Source: Arthrobacter sp. PM3 (GTDB taxonomy: Bacteria > Actinomycetota > Actinomycetes > Actinomycetales > Micrococcaceae). Taken from it: a stretch of DNA of 64,000 nucleotides. Below, piece by piece: positions 16,912-26,471 of the stretch (position 1 is the stretch's first letter; every line of letters starts with the position of its first letter). The notes under the pieces were generated by a model. It was given only the letters and a program-made list of their open reading frames with translations. It was not told the origin of the DNA and did no database searches. A program made the position numbers and the translations under genes. Location: NCBI RefSeq assembly GCF_003352915.1, contig NZ_CP022314.1:2084231-2148230 (forward strand), in the 5' to 3' direction.

Positions 16912-18086
16912 ACACCACAGAATCGGCCCTGGGCCGCCTCGGGGAACTCGCCATCGAGGTCCCCTCCTGGGCCTATGGCAACTCCGGGACCCGCTTCAAG
17001 GTGTTCGGCACCCCCGGCACCCCGCGTACCGTGCAGGAGAAGCTGGCCGACGCGGCGAAGGTCCACGAGCTGACCGGCCTGGCGCCCACGGTGGCCCTGC
17101 ACATCCCGTGGGACAAGGTGGATGACTACGCGGCCCTGAAGGAATACGCTGCGGATCTGGGCGTGGGGCTGGGCACCATCAACTCCAACACCTTCCAGGA
17201 TGACGAGTACAAGTTCGGCTCCCTGACGTCCTCCGACGCCGCAGTCCGCCGCCGCGCGATCGACCACCACCTCGAGTGCCTCGAGATCATGCACGCCACC
17301 GGCTCCCGCGACCTGAAGATCTGGCTCGCGGACGGCACCAACTACCCGGGGCAGGACGACATGCGCGGCCGGCAGGACCGCCTGGCCGAGTCCCTGCAGG
17401 AGATTTACGCGGCGTTGGGTGATGAGCAGCGCCTGGTGCTGGAGTACAAGTTCTTCGAGCCGGCTTTCTACCACACCGACGTCCCGGACTGGGGCACGTC
17501 CTACGCGCAGACCCTGGCCCTGGGCGAGAAGGCGATGGTGTGCCTGGACACCGGCCACCACGCCCCGGGCACCAACATCGAGTTCATCGTCATGCAGCTG
17601 CTGCGCCTGGGCAAGCTCGGTTCCTTCGACTTCAACTCCCGCTTCTACGCCGACGATGACCTGATTGTCGGCGCGGCCGATCCTTTCCAGCTCTTCCGCA
17701 TCATGCACGAGGTCATCCGCGGCGGCGGCTTCGGCAAGGACCCTGAAGGGAATTCCGCTGTCGCGCTGATGCTGGACCAGTGCCACAACCTGGAGGAGAA
17801 GATCCCCGGCCAGATCCGCTCGGTGCTCAACGTCCAGGAAATGACGGCCCGCGCCCTGCTGGTCGACACGGACGCCCTGGCCGAAGCCCAGCGGTCCGGC
17901 GATGTCCTGGCCGCCAACGGCATCTTCAACGATGCCTTCTACACCGATGTCCGCCCGGCCCTGGCGCAGTGGCGTGAATCCCGCGGCCTGCCCGCGGACC
18001 CGCTGGCCGCGTTCAAGGCCAGCGGCTACCAGAAGAAGATCAACGAGGACCGCGTCGGCGGCCAGCAAGCCGGATGGGGCGCCTAG
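16908..18086 (+). CDS. rhaI: L-rhamnose isomerase (RhaI type)
   Basis: The 392-residue enzyme is a metal-dependent xylose-isomerase-fold protein of the Pseudomonas RhaI type rather than the E. coli RhaA type. Visible motifs are ALHIPWDKVDDYAALKEYA, the metal-site region VLEYKFFEPAFYHTDVPDWG, CLDTGHHAPGTNIEF and FDFNSRFYADDDLIVGAADP. It converts L-rhamnose to L-rhamnulose in the cytoplasm. The start overlaps the rhaM stop, and only 2 bp separate it from the aldolase gene. Confidence 0.93.
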   Translation: MNTTESALGRLGELAIEVPSWAYGNSGTRFKVFGTPGTPRTVQEKLADAAKVHELTGLAPTVALHIPWDKVDDYAALKEYAADLGVGLGTINSNTFQDDEYKFGSLTSSDAAVRRRAIDHHLECLEIMHATGSRDLKIWLADGTNYPGQDDMRGRQDRLAESLQEIYAALGDEQRLVLEYKFFEPAFYHTDVPDWGTSYAQTLALGEKAMVCLDTGHHAPGTNIEFIVMQLLRLGKLGSFDFNSRFYADDDLIVGAADPFQLFRIMHEVIRGGGFGKDPEGNSAVALMLDQCHNLEEKIPGQIRSVLNVQEMTARALLVDTDALAEAQRSGDVLAANGIFNDAFYTDVRPALAQWRESRGLPADPLAAFKASGYQKKINEDRVGGQQAGWGA

Positions 18087-18088
18087 GC

Positions 18089-20146
18089 ATGAATATGCAG
18101 AACACAGACACAACGAACAAGACTGTTGAAGGCCTGATTGCCCGCTCCAACCGCCTCGGCGCGGACAAGCGGAACACCAACTTCGCCGGCGGCAACACCT
18201 CCGCCAAGGGCACCGCGACGGACCCGGTCACCGGCGAGGACGTCGAACTCCTCTGGGTCAAGGGCTCCGGCGGCGACCTCGGCACGCTGACGGCCGAAAA
18301 CCTCGCCGTGCTGCGGCTGGACCGGCTGCAGGCGCTGAAGAACGTGTACCCCGGCGTCGACCGTGAAGACGAAATGGTGGCCGCGTTCGACTACTGCCTG
18401 CATGGCAAGGGCGGGGCGGCGCCGTCGATCGACACCGCGATGCACGGCCTGGTGGACGCCGCGCACGTGGACCACCTGCACCCGGACTCGGGGATCGCCC
18501 TGGCCACCGCGGCCGACGGCGAGGCCCTCACCAAGGAAATCTTCGGCGAAAAGGTGGCGTGGGTGCCGTGGCGGCGCCCGGGCTTCCAGCTGGGCCTGGA
18601 CATCGCCGCGATCAAGGACGCGAACCCGCACGCCGTCGGCACCATCCTCGGCGGCCACGGCATCACCGCCTGGGGCGCCACCAGCGAGGAAGCCGAAGCC
18701 AACTCGCTGTGGATCATCGAGCAGGCCGAAACCTACATCAGGCAGAACGGCAAGGCCGAACCCTTCGGCCCGAAACTGCCCGGCTACGCCGCCCTCCCGG
18801 AAGCCGGGCGCCGCGCCAAGGCCGCCGCCCTGGCCCCCGTGATCCGCGGCCTGGCCTCCACGGACAAGCCGCAGCTGGGGCACTTCAGCGACGCCCCCGC
18901 CGTCCTGGAATTCCTCGAGTCCGCCGAACACCCGCGCCTGGGTGCCCTGGGCACGTCCTGCCCGGACCACTTCCTGCGCACCAAGGTCAAGCCCCTGGTC
19001 CTGGACCTGCCCGCCGGCGCCCCGATCGAGGACTCCGTGGCCCGGCTCAAGGAACTCCACGCCGCCTACCGCGAGGACTACCAGGCGTACTACGACCGGC
19101 ACGCGACGCCGGACAGCCCCGCCCTGCGCGGCGCAGACCCGGCGATCGTGCTGGTCCCGGGGGTGGGCATGTTCTCCTTCGGGGCGAACAAGCAGACCGC
19201 CCGGGTCGCCGGAGAGTTCTACCTCAACGCCATCAACGTCATGCGCGGCGCCGAGGCCGTCTCCACGTACGCCCCGATCGAGGAAGCCGAGAAATTCCGG
19301 ATCGAATACTGGGCCCTGGAAGAAGCCAAACTGGCCCGGCTGCCCAAGCCGAAATCCCACGCCGGCCGCATCGCCCTGGTGACCGGGGCGGCGTCGGGCA
19401 TCGGCAAGGCGATCGCCACCCGCTTCGCCGCCGACGGCGCCTGCGTGGTCATCGCCGACCTCAACCTGGAGAACGCCCAAAAGGTGGCCGAGGAACTTGG
19501 CGGCGCCGACGTCGCGATCGGCGTCCAGGCCGACGTCACCGACGAGTCCCAGATCGCCGCGGCCATCGCCGAAGCCGTCCTCGCCTTCGGCGGACTGGAC
19601 CTGGTGGTCAACAACGCCGGGCTCTCCATCTCCAAGCCGCTGCTGGAAACCACGGAGAAGGACTGGGACCTCCAGCACAACGTCATGGCCAAGGGCTCGT
19701 TCCTGGTGGCCAAGGCCGCCGCACAGGTGATGATCGGCCAGGACATGGGCGGGGACATCATCTACATCTCCTCCAAGAACTCCGTCTTCGCCGGCCCGAA
19801 CAACATCGCCTACTCCGCCACCAAGGCAGACCAGGCCCACCAGGTCCGGCTCCTCGCCGCCGAACTGGGCGAATTCGGAATCCGGGTCAACGGCATCAAC
19901 CCCGACGGCGTCGTCCGCGGCTCCGGGATCTTCGCCGGCGGCTGGGGCGCCAAGCGCGCCGCCGTCTACGGCGTGCAGGAAGAGGAACTGGGCAAGTACT
20001 ACGCCCAGCGCACCCTGCTCAAACGCGAAGTCCTGCCCGAGAACGTCGCCAACGCCGCCTCCGTGCTCACCGGCGCGGAGCTCTCGCACACCACCGGGCT
20101 CCACATCCCCGTCGACGCCGGCGTGGCCGCGGCCTTCCTGCGATGA
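18089..20146 (+). CDS. rhaEW: Bifunctional L-rhamnulose-1-phosphate aldolase / L-lactaldehyde dehydrogenase
   Basis: The 685-residue fusion has a class II aldolase domain (about residues 1-420) with zinc-binding HLHPDSG and GGHGITAWG, and a short-chain dehydrogenase domain (about 425-685) with the NAD-binding VTGAASGIGKAIA and catalytic YSATK. This architecture is the RhaEW type: it cleaves rhamnulose-1-phosphate to dihydroxyacetone phosphate and L-lactaldehyde and oxidises the aldehyde to L-lactate. The lactate then suits the LutABC proteins encoded downstream. I chose the ATG at 18089, just after the rhaI stop. The stop overlaps the kinase ATG by 4 bp. Confidence 0.92.
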   Translation: MNMQNTDTTNKTVEGLIARSNRLGADKRNTNFAGGNTSAKGTATDPVTGEDVELLWVKGSGGDLGTLTAENLAVLRLDRLQALKNVYPGVDREDEMVAAFDYCLHGKGGAAPSIDTAMHGLVDAAHVDHLHPDSGIALATAADGEALTKEIFGEKVAWVPWRRPGFQLGLDIAAIKDANPHAVGTILGGHGITAWGATSEEAEANSLWIIEQAETYIRQNGKAEPFGPKLPGYAALPEAGRRAKAAALAPVIRGLASTDKPQLGHFSDAPAVLEFLESAEHPRLGALGTSCPDHFLRTKVKPLVLDLPAGAPIEDSVARLKELHAAYREDYQAYYDRHATPDSPALRGADPAIVLVPGVGMFSFGANKQTARVAGEFYLNAINVMRGAEAVSTYAPIEEAEKFRIEYWALEEAKLARLPKPKSHAGRIALVTGAASGIGKAIATRFAADGACVVIADLNLENAQKVAEELGGADVAIGVQADVTDESQIAAAIAEAVLAFGGLDLVVNNAGLSISKPLLETTEKDWDLQHNVMAKGSFLVAKAAAQVMIGQDMGGDIIYISSKNSVFAGPNNIAYSATKADQAHQVRLLAAELGEFGIRVNGINPDGVVRGSGIFAGGWGAKRAAVYGVQEEELGKYYAQRTLLKREVLPENVANAASVLTGAELSHTTGLHIPVDAGVAAAFLR

Positions 20147-21666
20147 GTGCCGAAACCTCAGCGCCGGCCGGCAGTCTCTTTGCCGGCAGTGTTTTCGCCG
20201 CGGTCGATATTGGCGCGTCCTCCGGCCGGGTCATTCTGGGCCGGGTCACGGACAATAATGGCGGGAAGAAAGCGGAGCTGGAGACGGTGCACCGCTTCCC
20301 CAACGGGGTCAAGGAGCTCGACGGCGGGCTCCGCTGGGATTTCGACGCGCTGTTCGCCGAGGTCCTCACCGGGCTCGCGGCCGCCGCCACGGCGGCCGCG
20401 GCCTGCGGGGAGAGCATCACCAGTATCGGGATCGACACCTGGGCCGTGGACTACGGCCTGGTCAACGCCGCCGGCGAGCTCACCGCCGCGCCCTTCAGCT
20501 ACCGCGACGACCGAAGCCGCGCCGCCGTCGCCCGCGTCCACGGGCGGCTCGACGAGGCCCGGCTCTACGCCACCACGGGGCTGCAGTTCCTGCCGTTCAA
20601 CACGATCTACCAGCTCGCCACCGAGCGGAACCTCGAGGGACTGCAGGCGCTGCTCATCCCGGACCTCATCGCGTTCCTGCTCACGGGCGTCCGCGGGACG
20701 GAGGCCACCAACGCCTCCACCACCGGGCTGTTCGACGCCGTCGCGGGGGAGTGGGCCACGGAATTCCTGGCCGCCTTGGGCCTGCCGAAGAACCTCTTCC
20801 CCCCGCTCGTCCAGCCCGGCGAAACCGTCGGCACCCTCACCCCGGAGATCGCGGACCGGCTCGGGCTGCCCGCCAGCACCGCCGTCGTGGCCGTGGGCTC
20901 GCACGACACCGCCTCGGCCGTGGCCGCCGTGCCCGCCGGCTCCGGAGGCGATGAGGAGAGATTCGCCTACGTCTCCTCCGGCACCTGGTCCCTGGTCGGC
21001 GTCGAACTGTCCCACCCGGTCCTCACCGAGGCCAGCCGGGCCGCGAACTTCACCAACGAACGCGGCGTGGACGGCACCATCCGCTACCTGCGCAACGTCG
21101 GCGGCCTCTGGCTGCTCAGCGAGTGCCAGCGCACGTGGGCGGGGGAGGGCTACCGGCCGGACCTGGCGGAACTGCTCAGCGCCGCGGCGGCGCTTCCTCC
21201 CGGCGGGCCGCTCATCAACGCCGACGACCCCTACTTCATCGCCCCCGACAACATGCCCGAACGCATCCGGGCGGCGGTCCGCAACACCGGGGCCGTCCTG
21301 CCGGAGCACCCGGCGCACATCGTGCGGTGCATCCTGGACAGCCTCGCCGCCGGCTATGCCCGGACCATCGCCGACGCCGAGCGGCTCGCGGACCTGCGGG
21401 CCGACGTCGTGCACATTGTCGGCGGCGGATCCCAGAACCGGCTGCTGTGCCAGCTGACCGCCGACGCCACCGGCAAGCGCGTCGTGGCCGGCCCCGTGGA
21501 AGCCACGGCGCTGGGCAATGTCCTGGTCCAGGCCCGCGCCGCCGGCGTGCTCAGCGGCGGCCTGGCCGAGCTGCGCGCCGTGGTCCGCGCGTCCCAGCAC
21601 CCGGCGGAGTACGTGCCGGCGGCCCGTCCTGTCGCCAACTCCATGAGCAGCGGAGGTGTCCTGTGA
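20143..21666 (+). CDS. rhaB: L-rhamnulokinase
   Basis: The 507-residue protein is a FGGY carbohydrate kinase: AVDIGASSGRVILG near residue 20 (phosphate 1 site), SIGIDTWAVDYGLV near 95, VAVGSHDTASAVAAVP near 245, VSSGTWSLVG near 275 and VHIVGGGSQNRLLCQLTA near 425. RhaB phosphorylates L-rhamnulose with ATP before aldol cleavage. ATGA overlaps couple it to the aldolase gene upstream and GTGA to lutA downstream. Assignment to rhamnulose rather than another ketose rests on the operon. Confidence 0.92.
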   Translation: MSAETSAPAGSLFAGSVFAAVDIGASSGRVILGRVTDNNGGKKAELETVHRFPNGVKELDGGLRWDFDALFAEVLTGLAAAATAAAACGESITSIGIDTWAVDYGLVNAAGELTAAPFSYRDDRSRAAVARVHGRLDEARLYATTGLQFLPFNTIYQLATERNLEGLQALLIPDLIAFLLTGVRGTEATNASTTGLFDAVAGEWATEFLAALGLPKNLFPPLVQPGETVGTLTPEIADRLGLPASTAVVAVGSHDTASAVAAVPAGSGGDEERFAYVSSGTWSLVGVELSHPVLTEASRAANFTNERGVDGTIRYLRNVGGLWLLSECQRTWAGEGYRPDLAELLSAAAALPPGGPLINADDPYFIAPDNMPERIRAAVRNTGAVLPEHPAHIVRCILDSLAAGYARTIADAERLADLRADVVHIVGGGSQNRLLCQLTADATGKRVVAGPVEATALGNVLVQARAAGVLSGGLAELRAVVRASQHPAEYVPAARPVANSMSSGGVL

Positions 21667-22466
21667 GGATCGCACTTTTTGCCACATGCATCGTGGACGC
21701 CATGTACCCCGGCACGGCCCGCGCCACGGTGTCCATCCTGGAACGGCTCGGCCACGAGGTCATCTTCCCCGCCGGGCAGGCCTGCTGCGGGCAGATGCAC
21801 GTCAACAGCGGCTACTTCAAAGAGGCGCTGCCGGTTGTCGCCAACCATGTGAAGGCCTTCGAGGCGCAGGAGTACGACGCCGCCGTCGCACCGTCCGGCT
21901 CCTGCGTCGCCTCCGTGAAGCACCAGCACCCTATGGTCGCCCGCCGCTGCGGGGACGCCGGGCTGGAAGCCCGCGCCGCCGCCGTCGGGCAGAAGACCTA
22001 CGAGCTGTCCCAGCTCCTGGTGGACGTCCTGGGCGTCACGGACGCCGCGGCGCAGCTGGGCTCCTACTTCCCGCACCGGATCACGTACCACCCCAGCTGC
22101 CACGGCATGCGCCTGCTCCGGCTCGGCGACCGGCAGCTGGATCTCCTGCGCTCGGTGGGCGGGATCGAGCTGGCCGAGCTGCCCGAGGCCGGGCAGTGCT
22201 GTGGCTTCGGCGGCACCTTCTCGATGAAGAACGCGGACGTGTCCTCGGCAATGCTCGCGGACAAGACCGCCAACATCTGCGGCACCGGCGCCGAGCTCTG
22301 CGCCGGCGGCGACGCGTCCTGCCTGATGCATATCGGCGGCGGACTGTCCCGGCAGGGCAGCGGCGTCACCACGATGCACATCGCCGAGATCCTGGCCAGC
22401 ACCCTCGAGAATCCCGCCGCCGTCACCGGCGACGTCCGCCTCACCACCGGAAGGACCGCACGATGA
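21663..22466 (+). CDS. lutA: L-lactate utilisation protein LutA, (Fe-S)-binding
   Basis: The 267-residue protein is a CCG-domain protein with two cysteine-rich motifs: ACCGQMH near residue 41 and CCGFGGTFS near 180, each part of the CX(n)CCGX(n)C pattern that holds an iron-sulfur or related cluster. LutA acts with LutB and LutC in oxidising L-lactate to pyruvate. The GTG start overlaps the rhaB stop (GTGA), placing lactate oxidation directly in the rhamnose operon. Confidence 0.92.
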   Translation: MRIALFATCIVDAMYPGTARATVSILERLGHEVIFPAGQACCGQMHVNSGYFKEALPVVANHVKAFEAQEYDAAVAPSGSCVASVKHQHPMVARRCGDAGLEARAAAVGQKTYELSQLLVDVLGVTDAAAQLGSYFPHRITYHPSCHGMRLLRLGDRQLDLLRSVGGIELAELPEAGQCCGFGGTFSMKNADVSSAMLADKTANICGTGAELCAGGDASCLMHIGGGLSRQGSGVTTMHIAEILASTLENPAAVTGDVRLTTGRTAR

Positions 22467-23995
22467 GCGGCACATTCCTGGGGATGCCGTCCCTGCCTGT
22501 TTTCGGCACCGGCAACCTGCACGAACACGAACCCTTCCCCAAGGCCGCGCACCGCGAACTCGGCAACACCCAGCTGCGCGCCAACCTCGGCCACGCCACC
22601 GGCACCATCCGGGACAAGCGGCTGGCTGTCGTGTCCGAACTCCCCGACTGGGAAGGGCTGCGCGAGGCCGGCCGGGCAATCAAGGAATCCGTCATGGCCC
22701 GGCTGCCTGACCTCTTGGAGAAGTTCGAGGCGAACTTCACCGCCCGCGGCGGGAAAATCCACTGGGCCCGTGACGCCGGCGAGGCAAACGCGATTGTCGC
22801 GTCCCTCATCCGGGAGCAGGGCGCCGACGAGGTGGTCAAGGTGAAATCCATGGCCACGCAGGAAATTGGGCTCAACGAGTACCTCGAGGACCAGGGGATC
22901 GCGGCGTTCGAGACCGACCTCGCCGAACTCATCGTCCAGCTCGACCACGACAAGCCCAGCCACATCCTGGTCCCGGCCATCCACAAGAACCGCACCCAGG
23001 TCCGGGACATCTTCCTGCGCGAAATGGAGGGCGTGGACCCGGACCTGACCAACGAACCGGCCCGCCTCGCCGCCGCCGCCCGGGCCCACCTGCGCCGCAA
23101 GTTCCTCAGCGCCAAGGTGGCCGTGTCCGGCGCGAACTTCGCCCTCGCCGACTCCGGCACCCTCGCCGTCGTCGAATCCGAAGGCAACGGGCGCATGTGC
23201 CTGACGCTCCCGGAAACCCTCATCACCGTGATGGGCGTGGAGAAGCTGCTGCCGTCCTGGGAGGACCTGGAAGTGTTCATGCAGCTGCTCCCGCGCTCCT
23301 CCACCGGGGAGCGGATGAACCCGTACACCTCGCTGTGGACCGGCGTCACGCCCGACGACGGGCCGCAGAACGTGCACCTGGTCCTGCTGGATAACGGGCG
23401 CAGCGCCGCCCTGGCCGACGAAATGGGCCGCTCGGCCCTGCACTGCATCCGCTGCAGCGCCTGCATGAACGTCTGCCCGGTCTACGAACGCACCGGCGGG
23501 CACGCCTACGGCTCCACCTACCCGGGTCCGATCGGTGCGATCCTGTCCCCGCTGCTGACCGGGATCACGGCGGAGGAGAACAACTCCCTGCCGTATGCCT
23601 CGTCCCTGTGCGGGGCCTGCTACGACGCCTGCCCGGTGAAGATCAACATCCCGGACATCCTGGTGCACCTGCGCGGCGAGGACGTGGACAGCAAACGCGG
23701 CAAGAAGAAGCTGCCCAGCCAGATGGACCTCGGCATGAAAGCCGCCTCCTGGGCGCTGTCCTCCGGCAGGAACCTCGGGCTGGTGGAGAAGGCGCTGCCC
23801 CTGGGCCGGCTTGCCGCCGGCCCGGACCGCAAAATCACCAAATTGCCGGGCATCGCCGCCGGCTGGACACAGAGCCGGGACATCCCCGCTCCGCCCGGTC
23901 AGTCCTTCCGGCAATGGTGGGACAAGGAACACCGGGCCCCGGCCGGTCCTGCAGAAAGCACAGCGCCGGTCGAGGGCCCGGAGGGAGAATCATGA
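22463..23995 (+). CDS. lutB: L-lactate utilisation iron-sulfur protein LutB
   Basis: The 510-residue protein has an N-terminal LUD domain (about residues 60-300, VSGANFALADSGTLAVVESEGNG) and two 4Fe-4S ferredoxin-type motifs: CIRCSACMNVCPVY near 331 and CGACYDACPVKINIP near 387. This is the LutB architecture; it carries electrons in the lactate oxidation complex. It overlaps lutA and lutC by 4 bp each. The C-terminal tail is Pro/Glu-rich. Confidence 0.93.
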   Translation: MSGTFLGMPSLPVFGTGNLHEHEPFPKAAHRELGNTQLRANLGHATGTIRDKRLAVVSELPDWEGLREAGRAIKESVMARLPDLLEKFEANFTARGGKIHWARDAGEANAIVASLIREQGADEVVKVKSMATQEIGLNEYLEDQGIAAFETDLAELIVQLDHDKPSHILVPAIHKNRTQVRDIFLREMEGVDPDLTNEPARLAAAARAHLRRKFLSAKVAVSGANFALADSGTLAVVESEGNGRMCLTLPETLITVMGVEKLLPSWEDLEVFMQLLPRSSTGERMNPYTSLWTGVTPDDGPQNVHLVLLDNGRSAALADEMGRSALHCIRCSACMNVCPVYERTGGHAYGSTYPGPIGAILSPLLTGITAEENNSLPYASSLCGACYDACPVKINIPDILVHLRGEDVDSKRGKKKLPSQMDLGMKAASWALSSGRNLGLVEKALPLGRLAAGPDRKITKLPGIAAGWTQSRDIPAPPGQSFRQWWDKEHRAPAGPAESTAPVEGPEGES

Positions 23996-24633
23996 GCGCA
24001 CGCGACGAAATACTCGGCCGAATCCGCTCGGCCCTGCGGGACACCCCGTCCGTGCCCGAGGTCCCGCGCGACTACCGGCGCTCCTCCGAGCTGGGCGAGG
24101 AAGAGCTCATCGAGCTGCTGACGGACCGCCTCTTGGATTACAAGGCGAACGTCGTCGTCGAGCAAGCATCCGCGGTCCCGCGGCGCCTCGCCGCGCTGCT
24201 CGAGGGCACCGGCCGCTACGCTGTCCCGCACGGCCTGGACCAGTCGCTGTTCGCGGAGGCGGACGGGTTCGACGGCGGTTCCAGCCGCCGCGTCACTGAC
24301 GCACCCGGGCACCGGCTCAGCGTCGAGGAGCTGGACGCGGTGGACGCCGTCGTCACCGGCAGCGCTGTGGCGGTCGCCGAAACCGGCACCATCATCCTCG
24401 ACGCCGGCCCCGACCAGGGCCGCCGCGTCATTAGCCTCGTCCCGGACCGGCACATCTGCATCGTCCGGGCCGGCGACATCACCGCGATCCTGCCGGAGGC
24501 CCTGCGCCGGCTCGACGCCGCCCGCCCGCAGACCTGGATCAGCGGCCCCAGCGCCACGAGCGACATCGAACTCGAACGCGTCGAGGGCGTCCATGGCCCG
24601 CGGACCCTGGACGTGGTGATCGTGCGGGGGTAG
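23992..24633 (+). CDS. lutC: L-lactate utilisation protein LutC
   Basis: The 213-residue protein is a LUD-domain protein of LutC type: MSARDEILGRIRSALRD at the start, VVTGSAVAVAETGTIIL near residue 120, RVISLVPDRHICIV and a C-terminal ISGPSATSDIELERVEGVHGP. It is the last gene of the rhamnose operon and completes the LutABC set that turns L-lactate to pyruvate. The gene converges on the aquaporin gene, with 24 bp between stops and no obvious terminator. Confidence 0.92.
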   Translation: MSARDEILGRIRSALRDTPSVPEVPRDYRRSSELGEEELIELLTDRLLDYKANVVVEQASAVPRRLAALLEGTGRYAVPHGLDQSLFAEADGFDGGSSRRVTDAPGHRLSVEELDAVDAVVTGSAVAVAETGTIILDAGPDQGRRVISLVPDRHICIVRAGDITAILPEALRRLDAARPQTWISGPSATSDIELERVEGVHGPRTLDVVIVRG

Positions 24634-24657
24634 GAAGCAAAAGTTGGGCGGCGGGGG

Positions 24658-25524
24658 TCAGGGCTGATCCTTGGTTGCGGCTTCCGTGAAGAGCGCTCCC
24701 TGCGCGGCCCCGGAACCGGACTGCCCGCCGCCTGGGCCGCGCAAGACGAACGCGAGACCGACCGCGACAGCTGCGCCCACCAGCGGCCCGGCGACATACA
24801 CCCAGTAGTCGCTGAAGTTGCCGCTGACCAGATCAGGTCCGAATGTGCGGGCGGGATTCATCGACGTGCCGGAGATGGGGCTGCCCCACAGGCCGGCCAG
24901 GGCAATGTAGCCGCCAACCCCGAAGGCTCCCAGCAGCCCGACGTTCTGGGCGCCGGACGCTGTTCCGAGAATGACACTGACCAGCCCCAGGGTCAGCAGG
25001 GCCTCCATCCAGAATGCCGCTCCCGCGGAATAATTCGTTGCGGGATAGTTGGAGCCGTACGAGGCCGAGACGCCGATGACGGACTGCAGCAGCAGGCAGG
25101 CGAGGGTCGCTCCGAGGAGCTGGGTGGCGATGTAGCCCGGCACGCGCCACCACGGGAAGTCGCCGCGGAGCGCGAACGCGATGCTGACCGCGGGGTTCAG
25201 ATGCGCCCCCGAGACCTTGCCCATGAACAGAATGATCCCCAGCACCATCAGCCCGGGAGACACCACGGCCGCCGTGCGGCTGATGACTCCGGGGAACGCC
25301 TGACTCATCATCCCGCCGCCGGCTGCCACAATGACCAGCAGGAAGGTGCCGTACAGTTCCGAGAACAGGCGCCGCCATTCCTGGCGCGGGTCGTTGAAGT
25401 CTTCGATCCGCACCAGGATGTTCTGTTCGATGGTTCCGAGTTCGCTGGCGAGGCCGCGGCTGTGCGCCGGGTCCTCGTGCCGGTTCCTGCGTCCGGTTCC
25501 GGATTTGCCCTGCTGATCCACCAT
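24658..25524 (-). CDS. MIP/aquaporin family channel
   Basis: The 288-residue membrane protein has six hydrophobic segments and both aquaporin boxes: HLNPAVSIAF and SMNPARTFGPDLV. The second half-helix with NPAR followed by FGP favours a water channel of the AqpZ type over a glycerol facilitator, though I cannot exclude other small solutes. The first 60 or so residues form an unusual charged cytoplasmic extension (HEDPAHSRGLASELG). The ATG at 25524 is preceded by GGAGGCGAAAAGG. It diverges from the channel gene at 25695. Confidence 0.88.
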   Translation of the reverse strand: MVDQQGKSGTGRRNRHEDPAHSRGLASELGTIEQNILVRIEDFNDPRQEWRRLFSELYGTFLLVIVAAGGGMMSQAFPGVISRTAAVVSPGLMVLGIILFMGKVSGAHLNPAVSIAFALRGDFPWWRVPGYIATQLLGATLACLLLQSVIGVSASYGSNYPATNYSAGAAFWMEALLTLGLVSVILGTASGAQNVGLLGAFGVGGYIALAGLWGSPISGTSMNPARTFGPDLVSGNFSDYWVYVAGPLVGAAVAVGLAFVLRGPGGGQSGSGAAQGALFTEAATKDQP

Positions 25525-25694
25525 GACCTTTTCGCCTCCGCCGATTCTGGCATCGTGGCCGGTCAAGCCCAGCGCGGGCCGGCACCTCAGAGCCTTAATG
25601 TACCGCCGCCGGGGGCCGGATGTCACCGGTGCGAAAAGGCCGGGATCGCCATTTCCGTAAGGACATCCGGGCAGCAAAGTCCTACCATTCAGCC

Positions 25695-26471
25695 ATGACC
25701 CAAGAGACGTGGCGAAAGTACTCCGAATGGCCCCTCGTCGGCGCGGCCTTTCTCTTCCTGGCGGCCTACTCCATCCTGGTGATTTACGAACCGCCGGCGC
25801 CTTACGCCGCGATCCTGAACTGGGTCATGTGGTTGACCTGGATAGTTTTTGGGCTCGACTATCTTGTGAAACTGGCTCTCGCACCCCACCGGGGACGGTG
25901 GTTCGTTCGCCATCCGATGGACCTGCTCATGGTGGTGGTGCCGGTCGCGCGGCCGTTGCGGCTCCTGCGTCCCTTCACCCTGCGCCAGGTCATGGCACGG
26001 TCGCCGGGGCTGGCCATCAGGACGCGCGTCATGGCCTACGTCATCGCCTCCGCCCTGATCCTCATCTATACCGTCGCCTTGAGTGTCCTCAGTTCAGAGA
26101 AGAGCGCCCCGAACGCGAACATCACCACTATGGGTGATTCGCTGTGGTGGGCGACGGTCACGATCACGACGATCGGCTATGGCGACTACTACCCGGTGAC
26201 GGTGCCCGGCCGCTGGGCTGCGGCGGCCCTGATGGTCGGCGGCTTCGCCGTGTTGAGCATGGTCACCGCGGCCGTCTCGTCCTGGCTCGTCGAAAGCGTG
26301 AGCGCGGCGACCGCTGCACGGATCAAACCCAGTGAGGTCTCAACCAGCGAGGAGCTTGCCCGCCTCACGGCGCAGATCGAGCAGCTTCATGCCCGGCTGG
26401 CTGCAAACCCGGAAGCCGCCCACGACGACGACGGCCGGCACGGGGGCATGCAGGACGGGGCAGCGCGTTAG
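25695..26471 (+). CDS. Voltage-gated-type potassium channel protein
   Basis: The 258-residue protein has the layout of a six-helix potassium channel: hydrophobic segments from residue 14, an Arg-rich segment (RPLRLLRPFTLRQVMAR, near 96-112) like an S4 voltage sensor, a pore helix WWATVTITTIGYGDYYPVT with the TIGYGD selectivity filter, and a last membrane helix. The cytoplasmic C-terminus is a short helical, charged tail. It should conduct K+ across the plasma membrane. The stop directly abuts that of the convergent LacI gene. Confidence 0.88.
   Translation: MTQETWRKYSEWPLVGAAFLFLAAYSILVIYEPPAPYAAILNWVMWLTWIVFGLDYLVKLALAPHRGRWFVRHPMDLLMVVVPVARPLRLLRPFTLRQVMARSPGLAIRTRVMAYVIASALILIYTVALSVLSSEKSAPNANITTMGDSLWWATVTITTIGYGDYYPVTVPGRWAAAALMVGGFAVLSMVTAAVSSWLVESVSAATAARIKPSEVSTSEELARLTAQIEQLHARLAANPEAAHDDDGRHGGMQDGAAR

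Noticed and set aside
18083..20104. 673-codon minus-strand frame opposite the aldolase/dehydrogenase gene
   Set aside because: Mirror of the codon pattern of the real gene; no motif.
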